DNA from: Flavobacterium ammonificans
Lineage (GTDB): Bacteria > Bacteroidota > Bacteroidia > Flavobacteriales > Flavobacteriaceae
Assembly (NCBI RefSeq): GCF_020886115.1
Contig: NZ_AP025185.1
Coordinates: 310,001 to 374,000, forward strand
Length of the DNA: 64,000 bases
Reading direction: 5' to 3'
Part shown: positions 35,923-44,448 of the stretch, one piece after another
Position numbering within the stretch: position 1 is the first letter of the stretch
How the letters are laid out: each line of letters opens with the position of its first letter
Translations under genes and position numbers: made by a program
Notes under the pieces: model-generated
Database searches by the model: none
What the model was told of the DNA's origin: nothing
Seen by the model: the letters and a program-made list of their open reading frames with translations, nothing else

Positions 35923-36366
35923 ATGGAAAACCCTTTCAACGACACCTACTTTATGAAGAAAGCCTTACAAGAAGCTGAAATGGCTTTTGAAAAAGGCGAA
36001 ATTCCCGTAGGTGCGCTAATTGTAATCAACAACACCATCATTGCTCGTAGTCATAATCTAACTGAATTACTGCATGATGTAACGGCTCACGCCGAAATGC
36101 AAGCTATCACTTCTGCCGCTAATTTCTTGGGTGGAAAATATTTAAAAGATTGTACTTTGTATGTTACTTTGGAGCCTTGCCAAATGTGCGCTGGGGCGTT
36201 GTATTGGAGCCAAGTATCCAAAATAGTGTATGGCGCTAGCGACGAGCAACGTGGTTTTGTTTCAATGGGAACCCAATTGCACCCCAAAACCGAAGTAGTT
36301 TCAGGAATATTAGCTGAAGAAGCAGGAGCATTGATGAAACGCTTTTTTGCAGAGCGCAGGAAGTGA
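35923..36366 (+). CDS. tadA: tRNA-specific adenosine-34 deaminase
   Basis: The 147-residue enzyme makes inosine at the wobble position of tRNA-Arg(ACG). The zinc site is complete: HAEMQAI (His and catalytic Glu) and EPCQMC. The start MENPFNDTYF is chosen because the -7 element TATTTTTG (35911-35918) lies only 4 nt upstream. The mRNA is therefore probably leaderless or nearly so. The gene is divergent from dxs. Confidence 0.95.
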   Translation: MENPFNDTYFMKKALQEAEMAFEKGEIPVGALIVINNTIIARSHNLTELLHDVTAHAEMQAITSAANFLGGKYLKDCTLYVTLEPCQMCAGALYWSQVSKIVYGASDEQRGFVSMGTQLHPKTEVVSGILAEEAGALMKRFFAERRK

Positions 36367-36383
36367 TTTTTACTAATTAATCA

Positions 36384-36471
36384 TAGCCCAGATAGAAGCG
36401 GCATCCTTTTTAGGTGACTGAGGTTCTCGAAGGCATCAAAAAAGATAGAGCGGATAGCTGGAATTAGCTCC
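36384..36471 (-). repeat. Dispersed ~88-bp repeat, copy 1
   Basis: Read on the minus strand this begins GGAGCTAATTCC and ends GGATGCCGCTTCTATCTGGG plus CTA. It aligns end to end with 48374-48460 on the plus strand at roughly three-quarters identity, including the shared cores TGCCTTC, CCTCAGTCA and AAAGGATG. It fills most of the tadA-rng spacer and codes for nothing evident. Confidence 0.8.
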
Positions 36472-36499
36472 TAGAAAAGTCTCATAACAGAGCATAAAA

Positions 36500-36527
36500 A
36501 AACCGCCAATCTTTCGAAAGGCGGTTT
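36500..36527. terminator. Bidirectional terminator between tadA and rng
   Basis: AAACCGCC and GGCGGTTT form an 8-bp GC-rich stem with T-rich flanks on both strands; the loop contains the self-complementary CTTTCGAAAG. Confidence 0.85.
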
Positions 36528-36532
36528 CTTTT

Positions 36533-38086
36533 TTATTCTGAAATACCATTCCCTTTTTTGTCAAAGAAATGATATTCTAAATACGTGTAAGCATCACGTG
36601 GTATGATTTTCACCCATTTTTTATGTTCAAAGAACCACTTTGAACGTATCGATGGAAAACCTTTGGTAAGGTAAGCAGCCACAAATGGATGTACATTAAG
36701 CACCACATTTGAATGACTTTTTAATACTCTTTCTAGATCTAAAGTTATTTTATCAATAATTAGAATTGGCGCTTCAATTTCGCCACTTTCATTATTTGGA
36801 TCTTCTTCTCTAGTTTTAATATTCATTTCTGGTCTTACTCGTTGACGTGTAATTTGGACTAATCCAAATTTACTCGGCGGTAAGATTTTGTGTTTGGCTT
36901 TATCATCGCTCATTTCTTCTCGTAAGAAGTCGAACAATACTTTGCGATTTTCAGGATTCGCCATATCGATAAAATCAACTACGATGATTCCGCCCATATC
37001 GCGAAGACGCAATTGTCTTGCTATTTCGGCGGCAGCAATCATATTCACTTCCATTGCGGTGTCTTCTTGATTAGAAGCCTTATTGGAACGATTTCCGCTA
37101 TTCACGTCAATAACGTGTAAAGCTTCGGTATGTTCGATAATAAGATACGCTCCTTTACTCATAGAAACCGTTTTTCCAAACGAAGTCTTGATTTGTCTCT
37201 CTATATTGTATTTCTCAAAAATGGGAGTATCATTGGATTGATAAAACTTCACAATTGATTCTTTGGATGGCGCAATTTCTTGCACATAATCCTTGGTTTG
37301 TTGGTACAACTCTTCATCATCAATTTGAATACCACTAAAGGTATCGTTAAATACGTCTCGTAAGATAGATGAAGCTCTGTTGAGTTCTCCTAATACTTTT
37401 GACGGATGATGAGCGGTTGGTAATTTTTTACACATTGCATTCCATCTGCTGAGCAGGTTCTGCAAATCTTTTTCTAATTCGGCTGTATTTTTGCCTTCGG
37501 CTACTGTACGAACAATAACACCAAATCCTTTTGGTTTAACTGATTGCACAAGTCTTTTTAAACGGTCCTTTTCTTTTTTGTCTTCTATTTTTTGAGAAAT
37601 AGAAACACGATCAGAAAAAGGTACTAACACAATAAAACGTCCGGCAAGAGATAGCTCAGCGCTAATTCTTGGTCCTTTGGTTGATATTGGTTCTTTTACG
37701 ACTTGCACTAAAATCGATTGGTTGGCACTCAAAACATCCATGATGGTGCCATCTTTATCAATTTCATTGTCAAACTGAAAGGTTTTTAGGGAGAAATCCT
37801 TTAATTTACCTGTGCTTACAAGTTTTATGAATTTCAGTTGGGAAGCTAAATTTGGACCTAAGTCGTGATAATGTAAAAAGGCATCTTTTTCGAAGCCAAC
37901 ATTTACAAAAGCAGCGTTCAATCCAGCAACTGGCTTTCTTATTTTGGCAATAAAAATATCACCAACTTGAAAGTTGCTTTTTTCTTCTTCCTTGTGTAAT
38001 TCAATTAGTTTTCCATCTTTTAATAAGGCAAAATCTACGGCTTCAGAACTTGATCGAATGATTAATTCTTTATTCACGCTGTACAT
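36533..38086 (-). CDS. rng: Ribonuclease E/G family endoribonuclease
   Basis: The 517-residue protein matches RNase G. An S1 RNA-binding domain is near residues 38-125 (GDIFIAKIRKPVAGLNAAFV). The catalytic domain has the metal-binding Asp in MGGIIVVDFIDMANPENRK and RQLRLRDMGG. Length equals RNase G and lacks the long C-terminal degradosome scaffold of RNase E. It would process rRNA and decay mRNA. A 258-nt spacer with inverted low-complexity words precedes it. Confidence 0.94.
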   Translation of the reverse strand: MYSVNKELIIRSSSEAVDFALLKDGKLIELHKEEEKSNFQVGDIFIAKIRKPVAGLNAAFVNVGFEKDAFLHYHDLGPNLASQLKFIKLVSTGKLKDFSLKTFQFDNEIDKDGTIMDVLSANQSILVQVVKEPISTKGPRISAELSLAGRFIVLVPFSDRVSISQKIEDKKEKDRLKRLVQSVKPKGFGVIVRTVAEGKNTAELEKDLQNLLSRWNAMCKKLPTAHHPSKVLGELNRASSILRDVFNDTFSGIQIDDEELYQQTKDYVQEIAPSKESIVKFYQSNDTPIFEKYNIERQIKTSFGKTVSMSKGAYLIIEHTEALHVIDVNSGNRSNKASNQEDTAMEVNMIAAAEIARQLRLRDMGGIIVVDFIDMANPENRKVLFDFLREEMSDDKAKHKILPPSKFGLVQITRQRVRPEMNIKTREEDPNNESGEIEAPILIIDKITLDLERVLKSHSNVVLNVHPFVAAYLTKGFPSIRSKWFFEHKKWVKIIPRDAYTYLEYHFFDKKGNGISE

Positions 38087-38099
38087 TTTTATCCGAACT

Positions 38100-38310
38100 T
38101 TTGGTTGTTGATATTAAATTTTTGGCTGTTGGTAAATCCTTCAACTAACAACTATCAACCATCAACTATTTAGTAAGGATGGATTAAACAATATTTTTAA
38201 CAGGTATTGAACCCGGGGAGATTTTAGATTTTCGAGTTCTGATTCTTGATTTTAGATTTTTTATATCTGCCATCTTAAATCGAAAATCTACAATCTTAAA
38301 TCTCAATTTC
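38100..38310. repeat. Inverted low-complexity words upstream of rng
   Basis: AGATTTTAGATTTTCGA (38220-38236) is mirrored by TCGAAAATCTACAATC near 38280. GTTGTTGAT/ATCAACCATCAAC words occur further left. The region could fold into imperfect hairpins. The same word family occurs near rpsB and tsf. Confidence 0.45.
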
Positions 38311-38328
38311 AATGAACTTTTAAAAAGA

Positions 38329-38353
38329 AAAAAGTAGTTTAAAACTACTTTTT
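38329..38353 (-). terminator. Terminator overlapping the stop codon of the 30-residue gene
   Basis: AAAAAGTAGTTT and AAACTACTTTTT form a near-continuous palindrome. On the minus strand the TAG stop codon lies inside the first arm and six T residues follow. Confidence 0.75.
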
Positions 38354-38437
38354 CTTCTTGTGACGGTTAGCTCTCGCTCTTTTTTTACGTTTGTGCGTCG
38401 CTACCTTATGTCTCTTTCTTTTTTTACCGCTTGGCAT
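38345..38437 (-). CDS. 30-residue, extremely basic protein, likely ribosomal
   Basis: The ATG at 38437 opens a 30-codon gene whose product starts MPSGKKRKRHKVATHKRKK and ends ANRHKKKK. More than half of the residues are Lys, Arg or His, and there is no acidic residue. The composition resembles very small ribosomal proteins such as the AURKAIP1/COX24-domain (bS22/mS38-like) group. I recall near-identical sequences throughout flavobacteria. It lies 30 nt after HU on the same strand and has its own terminator. The exact ribosomal position is unknown. Confidence 0.8.
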   Translation of the reverse strand: MPSGKKRKRHKVATHKRKKRARANRHKKKK

Positions 38438-38467
38438 ATCTTGTAGATTTTATGATTAATTACTATT

Positions 38468-38758
38468 TTATTTTGCTTCGTTATTGATTTTTACGCCTTC
38501 TACAAAAACTTTTGCCGGTTTAAAAGCAGGAATATTGTGTGCAGGAATTTTAATTGTTGTATTCTTAGAAATGTTTCTACCTGTTTTTTCAGCTCTTGTT
38601 TTTACAATAAAACTTCCAAAACCTCTTAAATATACGTTATCTCCAGTCTCTAATGAAGTTTTAACTTCATTCATAAATGTTTCTACAGTTGCTTGAACAT
38701 CTCCTTTTTCTAGACCTAATTTCTCTGAAATTTTCGCTACGATATCTGCTTTCGTCAT
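38468..38758 (-). CDS. HU family DNA-binding protein
   Basis: The 96-residue nucleoid protein has the HU/IHF fold: MTKADIVAKISEKLGLEKGD, the conserved YLRGFGSFIVKTRAEKTGRN, and the DNA-intercalating proline region TTIKIPAHNIPAFKPAK. Length is slightly above the usual 90 because of a short C-terminal tail. It is followed by the 30-residue basic gene, probably in one transcript. Confidence 0.95.
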   Translation of the reverse strand: MTKADIVAKISEKLGLEKGDVQATVETFMNEVKTSLETGDNVYLRGFGSFIVKTRAEKTGRNISKNTTIKIPAHNIPAFKPAKVFVEGVKINNEAK

Positions 38759-38802
38759 TTTCTTCCTTATTTATAAATGTTGTACTATTTTTTTTGAGTT
38801 TG

Positions 38803-38834
38803 CAAATATATGAATTAAAAAAACAATTATTCAA
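38803..38834 (-). promoter_or_regulatory. Promoter of the HU gene
   Basis: On the minus strand TTG (38834-38832), a 21-nt spacer and TATATTTG (38810-38803) fit the Bacteroidota consensus, 45 nt before the HU start. Confidence 0.6.
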
Positions 38835-38892
38835 GCTAATTGATTAAATTTTAATCACATAAACTTTTACTTTTGCAAACAAATAGTTAACA

Positions 38893-39924
38893 ATGGATTT
38901 TTCTAAGTTATTGATAGATTGGTATTTACAAAATAAACGCGATTTACCATGGCGAAATACCACCAATCCATACCCGATTTGGCTTTCAGAAATCATGTTA
39001 CAACAGACGAGAGTAGCACAAGGAATGCCCTACTTTTTTTCATTTACAAATGCCTTTCCTACCGTTTTTGATTTAGCCAATGCTCACGAAGAACAAGTTT
39101 TAAAATTATGGCAAGGATTAGGCTATTATTCACGTGCTAGAAATTTACACCAAACCGCACAATATATTGCTAATGAACTTGGAGGTATTTTTCCAAACAA
39201 CTATAAAGACTTACTTCAATTAAAAGGAATTGGCGAGTACACCGCTGCAGCCATCGCTTCATTTGCTTATAACGAAGTCGTTCCTGTAGTTGACGGAAAC
39301 GTTTTTCGGGTGCTGTCACGTTATTTTGATATTGAGACCGATATTGCTTCGGCTTCCGCCAAAAAGGAGTTCAGCGCAATAGCTTTGGAATTAATTCCAA
39401 AAGATAACCCAGCCTTATTCAATCAAGCTATAATGGAATTTGGCGCTTTGCAATGTGTTCCAAAAAACCCTAATTGTTCGGATTGTATTTTCAACCAAAG
39501 TTGCGCTGCTTTGCAAAAAAAGAAAGTAGATCAGCTTCCTGTAAAATTGAAAAAACTAAAAGTCAGAAACCGATTCTTCAATTACCTTATCTTTTCGGAC
39601 GAAATTGAAAATACCATTATTCAAAAAAGAACAGATAAAGGTATTTGGCATAATTTATATGAATTCCCTTTAATCGAAACCGAAAAGGAAGAAGATTTCA
39701 ACACTGTATCTAAGCAAATTAAATCCGACTTTCAACATTGGAATATCATTAGTATAGGAGAAGAAAATCCAAAAAGCATTATTCATAAACTTTCGCACCA
39801 ACATTTACACATTAAATTTTGGAATGTGAAAATTACCGGAACTATTCCAAATGGTATTAATGCAAAAGATTTAAAAACGTTTCCTTTCCCTATAGTGCTT
39901 CACAATTTTATCGAAGCAAAATAA
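38893..39924 (+). CDS. mutY: A/G-specific adenine glycosylase
   Basis: The 343-residue enzyme removes adenine mispaired with 8-oxoguanine. It shows LPWRNTTNPYPIWLSEIMLQ at the N-terminus. The helix-hairpin-helix LKGIGEYTAAAIASFA is followed by the catalytic-Asp segment VVDGNVFRVLSR. The 4Fe-4S motif is C-x6-C-x2-C-x5-C near residues 193-209. A NUDIX-like C-terminal domain recognises 8-oxoG. A -7 element TACTTTTG lies at 38868-38875. It heads mutY-ssb-gldD. Confidence 0.97.
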   Translation: MDFSKLLIDWYLQNKRDLPWRNTTNPYPIWLSEIMLQQTRVAQGMPYFFSFTNAFPTVFDLANAHEEQVLKLWQGLGYYSRARNLHQTAQYIANELGGIFPNNYKDLLQLKGIGEYTAAAIASFAYNEVVPVVDGNVFRVLSRYFDIETDIASASAKKEFSAIALELIPKDNPALFNQAIMEFGALQCVPKNPNCSDCIFNQSCAALQKKKVDQLPVKLKKLKVRNRFFNYLIFSDEIENTIIQKRTDKGIWHNLYEFPLIETEKEEDFNTVSKQIKSDFQHWNIISIGEENPKSIIHKLSHQHLHIKFWNVKITGTIPNGINAKDLKTFPFPIVLHNFIEAK

Positions 39925-39955
39925 AAAATCCTATCTTTGATTCAAATACTATATT

Positions 39956-40369
39956 ATGAATGGGACAGTAAATAAAGTGATTCTTATCGGCTATCTTGGA
40001 GACGAGGTGAAATTGCATTATTTCGAAGGAGGTAATTGTATTGGCCGATTTCAATTGGCAACACACGAGGTATACATTAATAAAACGACTAACGAAAAAA
40101 TCACTTCTACAGAATGGCATACTATAGTGGTGCGTAATAAAGCCGCTGAATTATGTGAAAAATACCTTTCTAAAGGAGACAAAATATATATTGAAGGACG
40201 TATTAAATCGCGACAATGGCAAGCCGAAGACGAAACTACAAAACACACTTCTGAAATTCAGGTGGTCGAATTTACTTTTTTGAACACTAAAAAAGATTCT
40301 GAAAACAATAAAACAACTCCTTCAGAACCTCAAAATACGAATTTACCAATTAACGATTTACCTTTTTAA
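39956..40369 (+). CDS. ssb: Single-stranded DNA-binding protein
   Basis: The 137-residue protein has the OB-fold start NGTVNKVILIGYLGDEVKLH, the EWHTIVVRNKAAELCEKYLS strand and a short disordered tail. It ends NDLPF, the acidic-aromatic tip that docks repair and replication proteins. The tail is shorter than in E. coli SSB. It lies between mutY and gldD, the conserved flavobacterial arrangement except for the missing gldE. Confidence 0.95.
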   Translation: MNGTVNKVILIGYLGDEVKLHYFEGGNCIGRFQLATHEVYINKTTNEKITSTEWHTIVVRNKAAELCEKYLSKGDKIYIEGRIKSRQWQAEDETTKHTSEIQVVEFTFLNTKKDSENNKTTPSEPQNTNLPINDLPF

Positions 40370-40393
40370 TTGTTAAACACGCTCCACTTTGTT

Positions 40394-40954
40394 ATGTCAA
40401 AAAAAATAAATTCTTTTATACTTATTCTTGTAGCCTTGACTATCTCAAGCTGTAAAAAAGAAGTATTACCAAAACCTTCGAGTCATTTACGCTTAGATTA
40501 CCCTGAAGCCAGCTATGCTAATTTTGAAAGTAATTGCCCATTTACTTTCGAAATGAATAACGATGCCATAATCAAAGGCAATACAGATTGCGGATTTACA
40601 ATTACCTATCCAAAGATGAAAGCCACCATTTATCTTACCCATAAAAGTGTCAATGGAAATATCAATAATTTACTGCGTGATGCGCAAAAATTAACCTATG
40701 AACATGTAATCAAAGCTGATGATATTGTAGAACAACCCTATTTGAATTCCCAACAAAGAGTATTTGGAATGTTTTACCAAGTTAATGGAAATGCGGCAAC
40801 TAATTCACAATTTTATGTCACCGACAGCACTAAAAACTTTGTTACTGGGTCAGTATACTTTTATGCTAAACCTAATTTCGATTCCATTATGCCAGCTGCT
40901 AGTTATATCAAAAATGATATGCAACGACTTATGGAAACTTTGAAATGGAAATAA
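40394..40954 (+). CDS. gldD: Gliding motility lipoprotein GldD
   Basis: The 186-residue lipoprotein (start MSKKINSF; lipobox ending TISSC) matches GldD, which is required for gliding motility and type IX secretion in F. johnsoniae. Characteristic segments are HLRLDYPEASYANFESNCPF and YFYAKPNFDSIMPAASYIKN. It starts 24 nt after ssb. In F. johnsoniae gldE lies immediately upstream of gldD; no such gene or remnant is here. Confidence 0.93.
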   Translation: MSKKINSFILILVALTISSCKKEVLPKPSSHLRLDYPEASYANFESNCPFTFEMNNDAIIKGNTDCGFTITYPKMKATIYLTHKSVNGNINNLLRDAQKLTYEHVIKADDIVEQPYLNSQQRVFGMFYQVNGNAATNSQFYVTDSTKNFVTGSVYFYAKPNFDSIMPAASYIKNDMQRLMETLKWK

Positions 40955-40958
40955 CAAA

Positions 40959-40982
40959 AAAAGCATCCTTCCGGATGCTTTT
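40959..40982. terminator. Bidirectional terminator after gldD
   Basis: AAAAGCATCC and GGATGCTTTT (10 bp) enclose TTCC between convergent gldD and the heavy-metal-domain lipoprotein gene. Confidence 0.88.
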
Positions 40983-41001
40983 AATTTATGCTATAACTCG
41001 T

Positions 41002-41379
41002 TTATGATTTTGGCAAAACTACTTTATAGGTTTTCCCATCTGCAGTCGCTTCAACCACTTTAGTCAAATTGTCTTGATTTTGGATTGTTTTATCAAAAAT
41101 CACTGTTGCTTTTTTTGAATCGAAATCCACTGTTGCTTTTTGTACGCCTTCCATAGCGCCTAATTCTTCTTCAATCGTTTTGGCACAACCCATAGCGCAT
41201 GTCATACCTTCGATTTCAAAACTAGCAGTTTGAACATTTTCAGCAGCAATTACTACTTCTTTTTTAGGCGCGCGCGCTTCTTTCTCAGCAGTCACTTCTT
41301 TTGTAGTGGCTTCTTTTTTGCATGATACTGTTAACAAACTAACGAATGCTAATGTAAATATTGTTTTTGTAAGTTTCAT
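41002..41379 (-). CDS. Lipoprotein with heavy-metal-associated domain
   Basis: The 125-residue product (start MKLTKTIF) has a lipobox (LLTVSC, Cys20) and a Lys/Glu-rich linker. The HMA domain carries the metal-site loop GMTCAMGCAKTIEEEL. The motif is CAMGC, a variant of the canonical CxxC with one extra residue between cysteines. HMA domains bind Cu(I) or similar soft metals. Here it would be membrane-anchored outside the cytoplasm, suggesting metal capture or sensing. It is monocistronic. Confidence 0.85.
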   Translation of the reverse strand: MKLTKTIFTLAFVSLLTVSCKKEATTKEVTAEKEARAPKKEVVIAAENVQTASFEIEGMTCAMGCAKTIEEELGAMEGVQKATVDFDSKKATVIFDKTIQNQDNLTKVVEATADGKTYKVVLPKS

Positions 41380-41475
41380 ATACTGTAAATTTATTTTTTT
41401 GATAATTACAAAATTAATCAAAAAAAGGCGGTCAATTTCACAAAATTAGTAGAATTTTGAGCCAAAATTTAATTT

Positions 41476-42342
41476 ATGGAATCCAAACAACTTAAATGGG
41501 TACTTCTTTCTATTCTTTCTTTAATTTGGGGGAGTTCGTTTATTCTAATTAAGAAAGGCCTAATCGGTTTAACACCGATACAATTAGGTTCGTTACGAAT
41601 CATTTTTGCCGGACTTTTTTTGATACTAGTTGGATTCAAAAGCCTATCTAAAATAAGCTTTCAACAATGGAAGTTTATTGCACTTACAGCGCTTTTTGGA
41701 ACATTTATTCCTGCTTACCTTTTTGCAATAGCACAAACCGAAATCGATAGTTCCGTAAGCTCGATTTTAAATTCGCTTACCCCTTTAAACACTTTAGTCA
41801 TAGGAAGCCTTGCCTTTGGATTGCATTTTAGACGCAATCAAATTATTGGAGTAATCATAGGTTTAATTGGAAGTGCCTTACTGATCTTGAATGGCGCAAT
41901 GAACCATCCTGAGCAAAACTACTATTATGCCCTTTTAGTTATTGTTGCCTCAGTATGTTATGCCACAAATGTGAATTTAGTTAAAAAGCACTTATCTGGT
42001 ATGGCGCCATTAAGCATTACAACTGGTAATTTTTTGGTTATGCTATTTCCTGCTACTTTGATCTTATTCTTTACCGACTTCTTAGATGTTGTAAGTATGC
42101 CTCAAGTTCAACATTCAATGCTATTTATTGTAATCTTAGGCGTAATTGGAACTGGTATTGCCAATATTATTTTTTTTAAATTAATTCAGTTGTCCTCTCC
42201 TGTTTTTGCTACTTCGGTTACCTACTTAATTCCAATTGTTGCTTTCTTTTGGGGGTTATTAGACAACGAAATGCTAACCCCGATTCAATTTTTAGGTGCA
42301 TTTATTGTATTAATTGGAGTCTATCTATCCGCTAAAAAATAA
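41476..42342 (+). CDS. EamA/DMT-superfamily transporter
   Basis: The 288-residue protein has ten hydrophobic helices in two EamA repeats: LLSILSLIWGSSFILIKKGL at the start and a second repeat from about residue 155. Short charged motifs between helices follow the RhaT/DMT pattern. Such proteins export amino acids, metabolites or drugs; substrate is not predictable. It is divergent from the HMA lipoprotein. Confidence 0.88.
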   Translation: MESKQLKWVLLSILSLIWGSSFILIKKGLIGLTPIQLGSLRIIFAGLFLILVGFKSLSKISFQQWKFIALTALFGTFIPAYLFAIAQTEIDSSVSSILNSLTPLNTLVIGSLAFGLHFRRNQIIGVIIGLIGSALLILNGAMNHPEQNYYYALLVIVASVCYATNVNLVKKHLSGMAPLSITTGNFLVMLFPATLILFFTDFLDVVSMPQVQHSMLFIVILGVIGTGIANIIFFKLIQLSSPVFATSVTYLIPIVAFFWGLLDNEMLTPIQFLGAFIVLIGVYLSAKK

Positions 42343-42371
42343 AAAAGGCGGTCAACTAAGACCGCCTTTTT
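42342..42371. terminator. Bidirectional terminator
   Basis: AAAAAGGCGGTC and GACCGCCTTTTT form a 12-bp stem around AACTAA between the convergent DMT and M16 genes. Confidence 0.92.
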
Positions 42372-42391
42372 GAATATAAATTGTTTATTAA

Positions 42392-44440
42392 TTATTGAAA
42401 GTCTGCATCGGCTACACCTTCATTAATTTTAACATCAGTCATTTTTATATTTAATTCAAAACCTACATTTTGAATCATATTAAAAGGAACTTTTACTCCT
42501 TTTACTTCACGATAATCTAAATACGAATTGGTTTTATTCATTGTTTTACCACCTTGTTCGATAGTATCCACATCTGCAATTTTTAAACCGGATTTAACAT
42601 CATAATATAAGGTTGTTTTGCCGTTTTTCAAAGCATAGACTTCTGTTCCGTTAACCATCTCGATTCCTGTCAAACTTACTGCTGGATTTTTCAACAAATT
42701 CAATTCTAGAATTGGAGTAGCAATCGCTTTCATCTCTTCTAAATCCTTTCCAGTATATTCCATTTTTTGTCCTTGTTGAATTGCAAAGCCTCCTTTTTCA
42801 GTAACCACTTGTTTCACCAAACTCATTGCTCCCATGGCTAATTCAATAACTAGCTTTCCTTTAACATCAGTTTTATACTTAAAACTCAAAGGTGCCGGGG
42901 CTTGTGGTATAGATGTAGATCCAGTCATTGCAATTGTTTTAACTGCAAGCACCGCTTTTTCTCCACCAATAGCTTTAATGTAATTGTCCAAAACTGTTTT
43001 AGCAGTCATTCCTTTAGGAACTTCTTTTTTGAAAACGGGTTTTTCAACAGGATTACCATATTTATCAAAAAACAAAATTGGAATTTTTAATTTTTCTAGT
43101 GCCGGAACTACATCAGCTCCTTTTCCTACAATCAAAATACGACTATTGTCAGCCATAAAATATTTATTAGCTACACGTAATACATCATCAGCAGTTACTG
43201 CATTGATGTTTTTAATATAGTTTTCATAAAAATCAGCTGGTAAATTTTGTGTTTGAATACGCAAAGCATAACCTGCGATAGTTTGAGGTTTCTCAATTTG
43301 CATTACAAAACGTCCTATATAACCTGCTTTTACGCTCGCTAACATTTCATCCGTCACTTTTTCAGTTCTAATCTTTTTATATTCTTTAAAGATTTCAACT
43401 ACTGTACTATCTGTAACTGCATTTCGAACTTGAGTAGAAGCTTCAAATTTTGTAATACGTTTTTCACCACGAATACTAGATCTAGCACCATACGTCCATC
43501 CGTGTGCTTCTCTTAAATTCATATTCAAGTAACTGTTGAAGTCCCCTCCTAAGATTTGATTGGCTACCAAAGCTGGAAAATAATCCGGATCTGTCATTTT
43601 AAGATTAACCAAATTCACTACAGCCACTTCTGACTGAACTGCGTTTGGCATGTCTACGAAATTGATTTGCGAAAAAGCAACATCTTTTGGCTCGGCATAC
43701 GTTTGTACTGGAGCAGCTGCTTTTTTCCAGGAACCAAATAATTTCTCTACTGCTTTTTTAGTTTCTGCAAATTTAACATCCCCTACAATGATTAAATAAG
43801 CGTTCTCCGGAACAAAATACGAACTGTAATTGGCTTGAACATCAGCCAAAGTAACGTTTTTGATTGTTGATTCACTTACATATTCTCCGTTAGGATGTTC
43901 TTTTCCGAAAGTCAATAAATCATTAACTCTTCCGGCAACATCTGGCACACTTTTTTCACTTGCTTTTAATCCTTCAATGATTTTGGCTTTTTCTTTGTCA
44001 AATTCTTCTTGGGTAAAGTTTGGGTTTAAAGCTCCGTCTGCCATTAATTCTAAAACACGAGCTGCATATTTTGACAAAGCATTCGCAGAAGCTCCGTTGG
44101 AACTAAAGTTAACACTTGCTCCCATAAAATCGATTTCTTCATTGAAAGCGGTTTTAGAGATTTTTTTGGTGCCGTTTCCAATTAAACTACTCGTCAAATC
44201 AGACACTCCTTTTTTAGCACCTTCTGCATAGGGTGCGTTATCTAAAGTAAGTGTAAATGAAACTCTAGGTAATTTATGATTTTCAACCACCATTACTTTC
44301 AACCCATTTTTTAATTGAAACGACTCTGGCTTCCCTATTTTAATAGTTGGAGCGGGTCCTGATTTGGGTTGAGGGATGATTTGTCCTTGCATTATCGCTG
44401 ATATAAATAAGCTTGATAAAATTATAATTGATTTTTTCAT
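42392..44440 (-). CDS. Inactive-type M16 peptidase subunit with C-terminal extension
   Basis: The 682-residue protein has a signal peptide (about 1-19) and an M16 double domain (about 30-455). The HxxEH zinc motif is replaced by GVSDLTSSLIGNG. The Arg/Tyr pair typical of the non-catalytic subunit is present in LREAHGWTYGA. A C-terminal domain (about 475-682, starting AKTVLDNYIKAIGGEKAVLA) resembles LolA/DUF4292-like lipid-binding folds. It lies 8 nt after the active partner gene, consistent with a heterodimeric periplasmic or surface protease. Confidence 0.88.
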   Translation of the reverse strand: MKKSIIILSSLFISAIMQGQIIPQPKSGPAPTIKIGKPESFQLKNGLKVMVVENHKLPRVSFTLTLDNAPYAEGAKKGVSDLTSSLIGNGTKKISKTAFNEEIDFMGASVNFSSNGASANALSKYAARVLELMADGALNPNFTQEEFDKEKAKIIEGLKASEKSVPDVAGRVNDLLTFGKEHPNGEYVSESTIKNVTLADVQANYSSYFVPENAYLIIVGDVKFAETKKAVEKLFGSWKKAAAPVQTYAEPKDVAFSQINFVDMPNAVQSEVAVVNLVNLKMTDPDYFPALVANQILGGDFNSYLNMNLREAHGWTYGARSSIRGEKRITKFEASTQVRNAVTDSTVVEIFKEYKKIRTEKVTDEMLASVKAGYIGRFVMQIEKPQTIAGYALRIQTQNLPADFYENYIKNINAVTADDVLRVANKYFMADNSRILIVGKGADVVPALEKLKIPILFFDKYGNPVEKPVFKKEVPKGMTAKTVLDNYIKAIGGEKAVLAVKTIAMTGSTSIPQAPAPLSFKYKTDVKGKLVIELAMGAMSLVKQVVTEKGGFAIQQGQKMEYTGKDLEEMKAIATPILELNLLKNPAVSLTGIEMVNGTEVYALKNGKTTLYYDVKSGLKIADVDTIEQGGKTMNKTNSYLDYREVKGVKVPFNMIQNVGFELNIKMTDVKINEGVADADFQ

Positions 44441-44448
44441 GATGTATC

